This document shows positions 54,731 through 64,000 of a DNA stretch of 64,000 bases, piece after piece. The notes below the pieces were generated by a model, which was not told the DNA's origin, made no database searches, and saw only the letters and a list, made by a program, of their open reading frames with translations. The position numbers were made by a program, and so were the translations under genes. Position 1 is the stretch's first letter. Every line of letters starts with the position of its first letter. Origin of the DNA: Nigrospora sphaerica (lineage: Eukaryota; Ascomycota; Sordariomycetes; Amphisphaeriales; Apiosporaceae); contig JAGVVL010000022.1 in NCBI GenBank assembly GCA_018287875.1, forward strand, positions 4,712,001 through 4,776,000. The letters are read 5' to 3'.

Positions 54731-56730
54731 TGTACCCTCCTCTGGAGGTCTCTGTACAAGCGTCTATTAAGTAGTGAAACGCAGTCATCCATGGCATAGT
54801 GTGGAAGGGCCCGATGGACACGGGATTTCGGGTACTTGAGGAAACTATAGGCCTACTGCGCGGCGAAAGGAATGTATATTTCATCGTGAACGGAGACTTC
54901 CGTCATTGGGACCCACATTCGAATGATTTGGACGGCTGATGGGCACCAGAGCTCGCGTAACCCAAGCATAGCCAACACTCAGCTCTTCTTCGTAGTGCGT
55001 GAATAGACAGGGAAAACTATAGAAATAAGTCGTAAAAGGGGCCTAAGTGCTCGAGGTGGTAGTCTGAGTTATATACTGCGGCCTAGATATTCACAAATCC
55101 CCCTTCGTCACAGATCGGCGTTAAGGTGCAGTAGTATCGACGGCGAAATATGAGACAGGTGATTGCTGTATGGATAATAGCTCTCCATACGGCCTCATCA
55201 GCGTTAGAACGTACGATCATGTACCATCAAAGGGCCCTGGCGTTGAGATTATTCGCAGCACTGCACGAAGAAGCTCGGTTTCATTTCTAGGCTCACCAGA
55301 GTGTGACTTGGTTTCTGTGGCACAAACAAATTCAAAAATACCTTCCAAGTGATTCAAGCGCAACTTAAGAATCGTCAAGATCCGATTCGTGGCAGTTTCT
55401 CTACTTTCCTTTCGATTCAAACCACTCTCAGTTGTAATACATAAAAACTCGCCATGGTCTCAGCTCCCTTCACAACACAAGGTCTGGACCGGTTTGGCCT
55501 TCTGTTACGACGCGTCTTGGACAACTTCCCGCTAATGCATTAAGTGAAAGCTTCGGGATTGATCCACTTCGATCACTCTATCCGGTTCTATCCTGCAAGG
55601 GTTACTCCTACAAGGGCCCAACTGCTAGGCCGTAGTAGCATCCTTATAACTAATGGATCGATGGGGGCAGAATAAAACAGCACGGTGCTCTATCCTATAC
55701 GAAGGACAGAGCTTAACCAATTTCTCTTTCGTCAGTCTAGTCGCGAAGTCTTAAGTGTATTCATTCACGCCGGACGTCATCACATACCGGCGGGCTGTCG
55801 GAACAGTACTCCAGATGCCACCCAATCCTGATTTCCCTTATTTCCTTCCTGTTCGTTTTCTTCTAGAATGGTTTCCATCGATTGAAAGTTTACGGGTGAC
55901 ATAGTCGAAACCCAGTCGCTGATGACGTCTGTCATCTCCAGCGATGGTGCGGCCGAGCTTTTATCGGTACATAGAGGTCCCGACTCTTCTTCCGGTGCCC
56001 GGTTGGAGGTTTGGCATTTCGAGGGACTCATTTTAGCCACGCCCGCCCAGTCCTGTACCGTCTCATTCGTTGAATGTCGATGGAGTTTCGGGATCCGTAG
56101 TTTGTTGCGTGTTGGACGTCTAAAGGCGTGACTTTCTGTCTTGTGGGCGTGGCAATCCATCGAGACGTTCCTGTAGGAAAGCTGCCAGAGCGTATTTCGG
56201 CCTTTGGATCACCTTAGCTGAAATCTAGAGATTCGAGTATGCCCGGCCATACAAGTGTCGGTGGTCCGTATATATATGAGTTGCCTCGTTACGCTGGCCG
56301 TTTCCCGACCGCAGGAGGCCAAAGCGCGGCATCCATACACAGAATCACCTAATAGACCCAGAAAAGGCCTCGTTCGTTGCGGCGCCGTCCTATAGACATG
56401 GAAGAGGCATGTACTGTAAAAGAGTGCCGGTATAGGCCTCATTGCAGCGACCGTTTGTGGCGGTCCTTGCGGCCAGATATAACATCAAAATCGGCTGCAG
56501 TCGCGATTTCCACACATGGCTGGGCCCCCTGCTGCTGCTCATGGCAGCCGATAGTGCTGCTCTACATATACGCGTTCGTCGCTGATGTGTATAACGTGTT
56601 TACATCACTATCCAAAAGGAACCTATGCATTAGGCACCTGATTTTGCTGCGCTTTACTTTGTATTAAAGTCCTGTTCCTGGAACGGCGCAAGGGACATGG
56701 AGGAGAAGACGGGTCCCATCCATTCTCATC
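54731..56730. other. Two-kilobase gene-poor stretch
   Basis: No frame has a recognisable domain. The largest is a 126-codon minus-strand frame at 55780-56160, polar and without family features, which I do not call a gene. Composition is mixed and no terminal repeats were seen. It may hold decayed host sequence. Confidence 0.45.
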
Positions 56731-57579
56731 ATGCTGCTCAAGATCGTCTTAGCTTTTTTGTACCTATCCACAATTGCCATATCGCTCTACTTTTCGTGGT
56801 CGTTATTCCGCGGCGACGATAACCGCCGAAGCGGCGTCGTAAGTCTACAAGTTCTGACACTCCCACCCTTCCGGACCAACCGGGTTTCCGAACTGACGTG
56901 AGCTAGTTGCACCATCGGCTTCCTTGATCCATCCCGCTCCCACCAGTCGATACGGGCAACCCTGCGCCGTTGGCTGGTGGTGTGACGTCCGTCGCTCCTG
57001 CTGTGCAGATCCTCGCCACCGATGTCGCCTCAAACGGTGGCAGTATCGCCACCAGTATTGCCAGCCAAGCATCTAGCCTGGTCACGAGTGCGATAGCCGC
57101 AGGCCAGTCCCTCGTTGCGGACGCCCTCCCGCAGAACTTCTCGATAGGCACCAAATTCATCTGCATGGGCTATTCCAGTCGTAGGGATTGCTTCCGTCTT
57201 CCGCTGAATGAGTCCAATCCCTTGACGGCCTTCGCGGACAAAGCGCTCGGGTCACCCTCTCCTCTAGCTATCCTCCAAGCCATGCCTTCTTTGGAAACGC
57301 TTCTAATAGAAGGAAATGTCTTTATCTTCGTATCGTTGTTGGGGCTTCTGCCTTTTGTGCCCTTTTCCAGGCTCCTATTGCTTAGTTCAAGCGGGCTGAG
57401 TCTTGGTCTTATCGGTGTCAGCCGCATTCACGTGGGCCGCGATACGCGGCGTCTCCGTGGTAGCGACCACTCTCCACACGGAGATGGATAAGGGCCCCGT
57501 CTTGCAAAGCTCCATAGTGGCCTTCGTTTGTAGCCTCTGTGGCATGTTGTTCTCGGGGTGGATCTTCTGGGTTGGCTGA
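56731..57579 (+). pseudogene. Multi-pass membrane protein gene, damaged
   Basis: The ATG at 56731 opens a membrane segment (LLKIVLAFLYLSTIAISLYF). After an intron-like gap, a frame from about 56943 encodes a Ser/Ala-rich extracellular-type region with two Cys (FICMGYSSRRDCFRLP) and a second membrane segment (VFIFVSLLGLLPFVPF). The frame then shifts near 57415, and another frame supplies a last membrane segment (IVAFVCSLCGMLFSGWIFWVG) to TGA 57577-57579. The layout (one helix, an outer loop with Cys, then clustered helices) resembles fungal SUR7/PalI-type eisosome proteins. The family is not certain, and the shift could be an unrecognised intron. Confidence 0.4.
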
Positions 57580-57704
57580 TTTGAGATGGTTTTTTGGGTG
57601 CGCCCCTGTTACACAGCCGGGCATAGTGTTACGGCCTGGCAGGTTGGTCCCCTGCAGGAGTACCCCTTGTGGTACAGAACTGGACAGAATGCTCTCAGAA
57701 GTGG

Positions 57705-58046
57705 ACCATTCCTGAAGCTTTCGCTTTATGCCTCAGCGGGCAGTTGGTCCAGACGCGCTGTAACATATACCGAACATTTTTATCGCATCCAATGGTGGTG
57801 AGTTCGACATGGCCAAGACCGGTTTCGGGCGCTTTCCGTTGAATGATGCTACTGTAACTACAGGAACTGTCGGCTAAGGAGCCCGAGTTTAGCCAGCTCG
57901 ACGTGTTCCCGCCTATGATGGCCCTGGCCGTGGGCAAGAGGGGCGTCTCCTACGGCCCCGGAGGTATGCAGACCGGCCCGACCGTCATGTCGTGTTTCTT
58001 CGAGGAAGACATGGGCTTTAGAAGTGCGTATCCATCCCCCGCTTAG
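57705..58046 (+). pseudogene. Possible exon pair of an unknown protein
   Basis: I do not recognise this. A plus-strand frame ending MV (to about 57795) can be joined over a 66 bp intron (GTGAGT...AACTACAG) to an open stretch at 57864-58046. That stretch encodes ELSAKEPEFSQLDVFPPMMA and a Gly-rich GVSYGPGGMQTGPT. The amino-acid pattern looks coding, but the 5' end is missing. It may be the tail of the membrane-protein gene or an independent fragment. Confidence 0.3.
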
Positions 58047-58602
58047 GCGCTCTGCATACGGCTGCTGACAGGTAGACGCTCCTGCAGTCGTGTGGGACCA
58101 TTTCCGGCTGGGCCAGGCTGCGACGTAGAATCCCCCGGGGATTCCCTGCTCTTGGTGTGGAATAGACTTCACAGACTTCGCCGGGCAAGGCGAAGGAATT
58201 CACGGATGGATTGGTTCGTGAGACGTAGGATGCCGGCGGGTAGGGTTTGCACGGAAGGCGTTTGGCGTTGAATAGGTTAGAGCTACTGAACGTTAAGGTA
58301 TATGCGAGCTTTGAGCTACACCCCATATAGAAAGAAGAAAAAAGACCTTAAGGGTAACTCAGTCATGAGGCTTGTGTAAAAAGCTGCCCTGGCGCCACAA
58401 ACGAGAGCAATCCGTCAAAATAACCACAACTAGGTATCTTCACAATAGTAACTGTTTTTCCATGTCCAGGTACTTTGACAACCCGGGCTCCATGACAACT
58501 CGGGCAGAAGTCCGACCAAGGTTCTGCTCACGACCCTCTCGTTCTCGGCCAGCTGGGCCGGCTGGAAGAAGCGCTCGCGCGAGCAGCGCATAACACTCAA
58601 GC
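58047..58602. other. Intergenic, nothing recognised
   Basis: No coding or repeat signal could be assigned in this stretch of about 550 bp. Confidence 0.45.
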
Positions 58603-58609
58603 GTGGCCT

Positions 58610-58690
58610 ACCGCCGCCCTTCTCCGCCCTTTGTCTCCCGCGCTTCTCCGCCCTTTGTCTCCCGCGCTTCTCCGCCCCTCGTAACCCGCT
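58610..58690. repeat. 24 bp tandem repeat next to LINE E
   Basis: Units of the form CGCGCTTCTCCGCCCTTTGT plus CTCC occur about three times, followed by degenerate units. The plus-strand translation gives repeats of SPPFVSRA, but no gene context supports a protein. Confidence 0.8.
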
Positions 58691-58811
58691 CTTCTCCGCT
58701 CTTCGCCGCCCCTTTCGACCCCGCTGTGGGTACGTCCAACCATAATGACGTACAAAGGTCCGCGACCGATGGCCGGACAGTCGGGGTTGTTGTCCTACGC
58801 ATCAAGCCCAT

Positions 58812-61800
58812 GCTTACCCATGCCTCCTACGCAACCGAGGGAGGTAGGGCATGCATCTATATTAATAAGAAGTACACCCCAGCGCAGTGGACATACGAGG
58901 CGCAGCCAGATAAGTGTCACATCACAATCCAACTACCAGACGGTCCTATAACGGTTATCTGCATATACTCGCCTCCCCCTGGGTCCACCAGCAGATCGGA
59001 CCTACCCGCTATCGAAGCCCTCCATGACGAACCCCAGCTAAGACGAACAGTCCTCGTGGGAGACTTCAACGTCCACCACCCCGTCTGGGGAGGATACAAC
59101 GTCCGACCCCATAGGGCAGCTGATAAGCTGCTCCAGCTAGCAGAATCCTGGAGACTCCAGCTGATCACACCCCCTGGAACACCGACATGGACACGAAAAG
59201 GATGCGCAGACTCTACGATCGACCTAGCCTAGGCCACAGACGATCTCCGGGTCGCCTATGACGGATACGCACCATACGCAGGATCCGATCACCTCCCTCA
59301 GGTGATACGCGTGGCTGGACCCCGTATAGACCGCCAAGACAGGCTACGACGCAGCTGGAAAACAGCTGACTACGACCAGGCGAAGGCAGAGGCGGTATAC
59401 CTACCACAGCCAGGGCAACTCGAGACACCAGAAGAAATCGATAGCTACACCGAGACGTTAACTAAGGAGCTAACACGGATAGCCGACCTAGTTGCCCCCC
59501 TCCGCCACTCTAAGGGGAGAGGCAAGGCCTGGTGGAACCACGATATAAAAAGAGCTATAGAGGAGGAGAGACGAGCCCAGCGAGCATGGCTATCCGACAG
59601 GACAGACGCAGCCTGGCGAGCCCTTCGGCAAGCATCCCTTACGAAAAAGAAAACGATCCGCATTACAAAGACAGCGACCTAGAGAGGCATGCTTCACGAG
59701 GCCTCTAACCAGCCAGCTAACGTCTGGAACATCGCGAGATAGGCCAGAACCGAAGGAGCCGCGCCACCGCTACCTCCAGCCGTCCCTACGCTCTACACAC
59801 CGCGAGGCGAAGCAACGACCCATAAGGAGAAAACAGAGGCCTTCCGAGAGAGGTTCTATCCCCTCCCTAAGGCTACGTACACCGGCTTCCGAATAACGAA
59901 CCGGCTCGCAGCGCCTCTCGATATGGACGGCAAGGTGACAGCAGAACAAGTCCAAGACGTCCTTACTAAGGCAGGCCAGTGGAAGGCACCTGGACTAGAC
60001 CAGCTTCCGAACGGATTTCTTAAACACCTAGGAAAGCCCCTCTTCCAGGCCTTGGCCTCCCTAGCGGAAGCATGCTGGTATATAGGATACTATCTAAGAG
60101 CGTTCCGTAAAGCAGTCACCGTTATCCTCCGGAAGCCAGGAAAGCAGCCAAACGAGTACCACCAAGCCGGCGGATGGAGACCCATCGTGCTGCTTAACAC
60201 TATAGGGAAAACGATCGAGAGCCTACTAGCGCAACGGCTAGCTAGCTTTGCCGAAGAGAATGGACTGCTCCCAGACGAACAGATGGGTAACCGGAAAGGC
60301 CGCTCTACGGAAACCGCGCTACGGCTGCTCACAGACTTAGTCCGCACAGCCTGGAAGCATGGAGGCGCTGCGACTCTCCTATCGCTAGATATCTCGGGTG
60401 CTTTCGACTCCGTTGACCACGATAGACTCCTCGGCAACCTACAAGCGCTCCGAGTACCTATATAGACCATTAACTGGATACGCAGCTTCCTTTCTAACCG
60501 ATCCACCACACTGCTCTTCGACGGCCAGGAATCAGACGAGATCCCAGTCCCAGCAGGCGTCCCGCAGGGCTCACCCCTATCGCCTATCCTCTTCTGCCTC
60601 TATACAGCCGGTCTCTATAAGGCTCTCTGCGCCGTACCAGGGATAGCTACTATAGCCTTCGTAGACGACACGAACCTCGTGGGCTTCGGTTTAGACCCCG
60701 AGCAGACCTGCGAGCAGCTGGAAGCCGCTCACAGGATCTGTAAGGAATGGGCAGTCAGCCACGGCATGACCTTCGCAGTCCAGAAATATCACCTAGTCCA
60801 CTTCTCTCGAAGACGGAAGGGTCCGGACACGAAAATAGCCTTAGAAGGCCACGAAATCGAACCAGAAGACTCCTGCCGCGTCCTCGGGGTCCACGTGGAT
60901 AGACGTCTCCTCTGGGACGTCCACATCCAGTCGATATCGAAGAAGATGGCGACGCAGGTCTATGCTCTAGACCGGATAGCCGGCTCGACATGGGGCGCGT
61001 CCCTCTAGCGAGCCCGCCAAGTCTATACAGCCGTCGTACAGTCTGCGATAGGCTATGGAGCTTCAGAGTGGCACCACCAGATCTCGAAAAATAGAGCTAA
61101 GGCACTCAACGACGTCCAGACAGAGTGCCTCCGAAAGGTCACAGGAGCTTTCAAAGCCACGGCTAACGCAGTACTAGAAACGGAAGCTTACGTGTCCCCC
61201 TTAGACACGTGGCTTAACAGAAGGGTGGCGGCATCGGAAGAGAGGCTCCAACAGCCGCGTATTGCATCACTCATCTAAGCAAGGTGCGATAGCGCAGCTA
61301 GATGGATCCTAACAAGACCGACTCGCCGGCGCAGATTAAAAGGCCCCGACGCTCCCGATTGTAAGAGGTGGCTAGACAAATGGCTAGCTGGAGACTCAGC
61401 ACATAAGGCTGAGGAGAGAGACTGGCTTCAAAGATGGCAACAAGCGCAGCAAAATCGAACAGCACGAACCCCGGCAGCAACTAAGATGCCGCCAGACAAG
61501 CACGTCCTTAAGCTCCATAAGGGACTCCATAAGGCCGAGAGCTCCATCCTCGTTCAAGCGAGGACTGGTAAGATTAGGCTGCGAGACTTCCTCTTTAAAC
61601 GCAGGGTCCCAGGCTTCGACAGCCCCTGGTGCGTCTGCGGTCAGGGCAGGGAGACCGTCCGGCATATCCTCGTTTTCTGCCCACGGGAAAGAGAAAGACG
61701 AGAGCATCTCGTCCAAGCTCTAGGAGGACCGATAGACACGGACAGGATGCTCGACACCCCAGGAAAAGCAGGAATTATCGCGAGATGGCTACTCCGCTCC

Positions 61801-62041
61801 GGAAGGCTGGACATGTTCCAGCTAGCGAATCAACTTATCAGCTAGGAAGCGGGCGCGCTGAGCCCGATCTCGGTATGGCAGGTGAAAGAGTAGATAGAAG
61901 CGGTACGACGCAGCGGAACCTAGGTTTTTCACCCGGCCGGACGTCAGCCCGGAACGGTTTTCCCAGGCTAAGATGCGCAGGGGATCCTCATGGCCTAAAT
62001 AGGTCGCTAGGTGTAAGAATAATAATAATACTAATAATAAC
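58812..62041 (+). mobile_element. Tad1-type LINE E, 5'-truncated
   Basis: The LINE starts within the endonuclease (EGGRACIYINKKYTPAQ) and ends in an AATAATAATACTAATAAT tail at about 62018-62041. ORF2 ends at TAG 61843-61845. It has about nine stops and no obvious frameshift, so it is better preserved than C and D. No target duplication was found. The 5' boundary at about 58812 is approximate. Confidence 0.9.
58821..61845 (+). pseudogene. LINE E ORF2 (endonuclease, RT, C-terminal zinc motif)
   Basis: The endonuclease retains GDFNVHHPVWG and AGSDHLP, and the RT retains LDISGAFDSVDH and GVPQGSPLSP. Motif C at about 60657 reads FVDD, not the FADD of sister copies (GCA to GTA); the two Asp residues are kept. 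Stops include TAG at 59228, 59680, 59741, 60463 and 61006. The C-terminal 119 residues are open and hold the CVCGQG...H...C zinc motif. Confidence 0.88.
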
Positions 62042-62831
62042 TAATATCCATTGTTACCCTGTGCCTCCGAACGCAGGCGTCGCTTTAACTACCGAATATA
62101 GGATGCTGGACACTTAAAGAAAGGCCTTTAAGCTAGCTTACGAAGACAGATATAGGACGAGAAATACGGGGACTTAGTTAGTAGAGGAACGGCAAAGAGA
62201 AGAAGACAGGCTAAAACAGGGTCATATAAGGGCTTTAGGTGACAAGAGAAGTGTTAGCAGTGTAAGCACAGTAGCGTTAGTTGCCCTTTCGGCTCCGCCG
62301 CCTGCGCGTTAATAAATTGTGTGTGTGTGTGTGTGTGTAATATTCCCGTCTATGCGCATTCTATCATGCTTACTCATCCGCGGGTGGACTTCCGATAGCG
62401 ACGACTTAAACAGGAGTACTAGAGCACGGATGTACTGTACCGCCAGTACAACAATGTTGACATTTACGTAATCTTATGAACAGTTCTCATTTATTGATAG
62501 ACCGATGCCATAATCGCAGAACAATACTAGTTTACAGAGGAACTGCTAGGGGCCTGTTATTAGTTCGGTGTTGGCCGTGCCTCCTTTCCCCAGTCCTGAG
62601 AGCAGGAGCATAATGCTACTTTAAATGTACGGAGCCATTTCGGGTGAAGTCCGCTTCTCGGCCGATGTCCGAGAAGGACCACACCCTTCTACTGCTGGTC
62701 CTGGTTGGCTTCGTCTTAAAATTCAAGGAGCCCGCCCGCCCTAGTAGACCCTCCATGTTGGAGCACAGGCTTTGAGCTCACGAGACTCACACACCAGGCC
62801 TTACCACCACCACCACCCCAGGAACCTCACC
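62042..62831. other. Intergenic region with a TG microsatellite, upstream of the amidohydrolase gene
   Basis: About 790 bp. A (TG)10 run lies at 62319-62338. No gene was recognised, and the last few hundred bases should hold the promoter of the next gene. Confidence 0.45.
62319..62338. repeat. (TG)10 microsatellite
   Basis: Twenty bases of perfect TG repeat. Confidence 0.95.
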
Positions 62832-63761
62832 ATGATCTGGCCCTCCCTGGTCCTCCAGGCGGCGACAGCTGCGGCCATGTGCGCCCCGCTGGTCCCGCCG
62901 CAGTCCTGGAACTGCCACACGCACTCATTCGACCCAGTCGCGCACCCCTTCAAGGCGTCGCGCGCCTACACACCCGAGCCAGCATCGTTGAGCGCCCTCT
63001 GCGCCAAAGCCCATACGTACCACATCCTCCTCGTGCAGGCGAGCATCGAGGACGGCCCAGCTGGCCTGGTGGATAACCTCGAACACGCTCAGACCGTGTG
63101 TCCCGACACCACCTTCCGCGGCGCCGTTTTCGCCGACACGGACCCGGACCGCGAGCTCGAGCGCCTGTCGCCCGCCACCTTCGACCGCCTGCACGCGCTC
63201 GGGGTACGCAACGTGCGGATCCGTAGGCCGGCCGACGCTAACGTGGAGCGCACGTATAAGCAGTTCGAGCGCGCCGCCGCGCTGGACCCCGTACGTCGCC
63301 TGGGCTGGAGCCTCTCGGCGACGCTGCCGCTGGCCGTGTGGGCAGGGCTCGCAGACGCCATTGCGGCCCCCGAAGGCCCGCTGGCTAGCATCCCCATCGT
63401 GGCGGACCACAACGGCGGCGCGACACCCGCGGACCTGGGCGGGCCTGACCTCGAGGCCCTGGCCAGCCTGCTGAGCCTGGGCCGCGTCACAGTCAAGGTC
63501 GGGGCACTGCATCTCCAGTCTCCCGGTGCCATAGAACGCATGGAGGGCATCGTGCACCGCCTCGCCGACTCTGGCCCTAACAACATCGTCTGGGGCAGCG
63601 ACTGGCCGCACGTCAACTCGAGCGCGCCCGGCCTCGAGCCGTCGCCGCCCCTCGCTAGCGTCGACACGGGCGCCGAGCTGCGCTACCTAAGAACCTGGCT
63701 GTCGGACGAAGAGTGGCACAAGATGATGGTGGAGAATCCTGCTGCACTGTTTGGGCGCTGA
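62832..63761 (+). CDS. Amidohydrolase-2 family metal-dependent hydrolase
   Basis: Single exon, 309 residues from the ATG at 62832, which has good context (CACCATG). A second ATG at 62877 (MCAPLVPPQSW) would give 294 residues and matches the usual family start better. The TIM-barrel landmarks are NCHTHSFDP (the HXH metal site, residues 27-35), LVQAS, VRNVRI, IVADHNGG and IVWGSDWPH near the C-terminus, with the conserved Asp. This branch includes 2-pyrone-4,6-dicarboxylate lactonase-like enzymes, which open cyclic esters in aromatic degradation. The hydrophobic N-terminus from the first ATG is weak as a signal peptide, so a cytosolic enzyme is more likely. No lesion is seen. Confidence 0.85.
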   Translation: MIWPSLVLQAATAAAMCAPLVPPQSWNCHTHSFDPVAHPFKASRAYTPEPASLSALCAKAHTYHILLVQASIEDGPAGLVDNLEHAQTVCPDTTFRGAVFADTDPDRELERLSPATFDRLHALGVRNVRIRRPADANVERTYKQFERAAALDPVRRLGWSLSATLPLAVWAGLADAIAAPEGPLASIPIVADHNGGATPADLGGPDLEALASLLSLGRVTVKVGALHLQSPGAIERMEGIVHRLADSGPNNIVWGSDWPHVNSSAPGLEPSPPLASVDTGAELRYLRTWLSDEEWHKMMVENPAALFGR

Positions 63762-64000
63762 AATACGGGTCGTCCGTGAGATCGTGTGGTTGTCACGCCG
63801 TTCGTATTAATGTCACGTGTAAACGTTGACCAACTTCAATAATACCGGCCATAGCCACTTATTAATAGAAAAGCAACTACGAATCGTTAGACTGAAATAC
63901 TAGCGCGGCCTCGGTCGATAATGGAAACGTGTCCACTGCCGAGCCAAATCGAGTTGTTTTTTACTTAGCGCTATTTAGACAACTCCTCTAAGGGTTCGCC
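63762..64000. other. 3' flank of the amidohydrolase gene
   Basis: AT-rich, non-coding as far as visible. It contains the presumed transcription end and continues beyond the window. Confidence 0.5.

Noticed and set aside
55780..56160. A 126-codon minus-strand frame as a gene
   Set aside because: Polar, no domain, no splice or start context that favours it over chance.
58603..59232. A 209-codon frame starting in the tandem repeat and running into the LINE endonuclease
   Set aside because: The N-terminal part is the translated tandem repeat and the rest is a truncated LINE; the fusion is fortuitous, with no promoter or splice evidence.
62925..63667. Long minus-strand frames across the amidohydrolase gene
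   Set aside because: Antisense to a well-supported TIM-barrel gene; composition artefact.

Overview
The window is chromosomal DNA of a filamentous ascomycete (Pezizomycotina). The genes have introns of about 54-73 bp with GT-AG borders and CTAAC-like branch points. They share the window with Tad1-type LINEs, Fot1/pogo DNA transposons, and Ty3/gypsy and Ty1/copia elements. Most premature stops in the repeats are TAG or TAA where CAG, CAA or TGG is expected, which is the signature of repeat-induced point mutation (RIP). I see no bacterial-style operons, CRISPR arrays, rRNA or tRNA genes. The species cannot be named from the sequence alone.

Layout. 1-8210: an antisense Fot1-like transposon split by a 6.8 kb gypsy element (197 bp LTRs, GCTGC target duplication), which itself carries a solo LTR of another family. 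8213-11133: antisense LINE fragment A. 11136-13367: a second Fot1-like copy with another solo LTR inside it. 13385-15930: a RIP-degraded relic of a large OrsD-domain, helicase-associated fungal ORF. 16483-16797: a 158 bp tandem duplication. 17728-20828: a 5'-truncated LINE joined to 1.1 kb of unrelated DNA, the whole bounded by one 17 bp target duplication. 21659-26513: a full-length two-ORF LINE with a 13 bp target duplication. 27148-31022: LINE C.

31361-39061 is the main gene island: an MFS (Dal5/ACS-type) transporter, a six-exon cyclase-family hydrolase gene, a complete 1.86 kb Fot-type transposon with 45 bp TIRs, and an SMP-30/gluconolactonase gene with a nonsense codon at its exon border. 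39264-41228: a third Fot/pogo transposase holding a solo copia LTR. 41229-44513: LINE D. 44833-45368: a small bZIP gene, probably nonsense-truncated. 45789-51685: a Ty1/copia element with apparently identical 211 bp LTRs. 52177-52749: a possible two-exon hypothetical gene. 53430-54730: a secreted GH64 glucanase gene with a late frameshift. 56731-57579: a damaged membrane-protein gene. 58812-62041: LINE E. 62832-63761: an amidohydrolase-2 family hydrolase.

The intact or nearly intact host genes (transporter, cyclase-type hydrolase, lactonase-type enzyme, metal-dependent hydrolase) could be parts of one small-molecule uptake and ring-opening route scattered by transposons; that is inference. 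Several other host genes each carry one disabling lesion, as expected in a decaying, RIP-prone accessory region.
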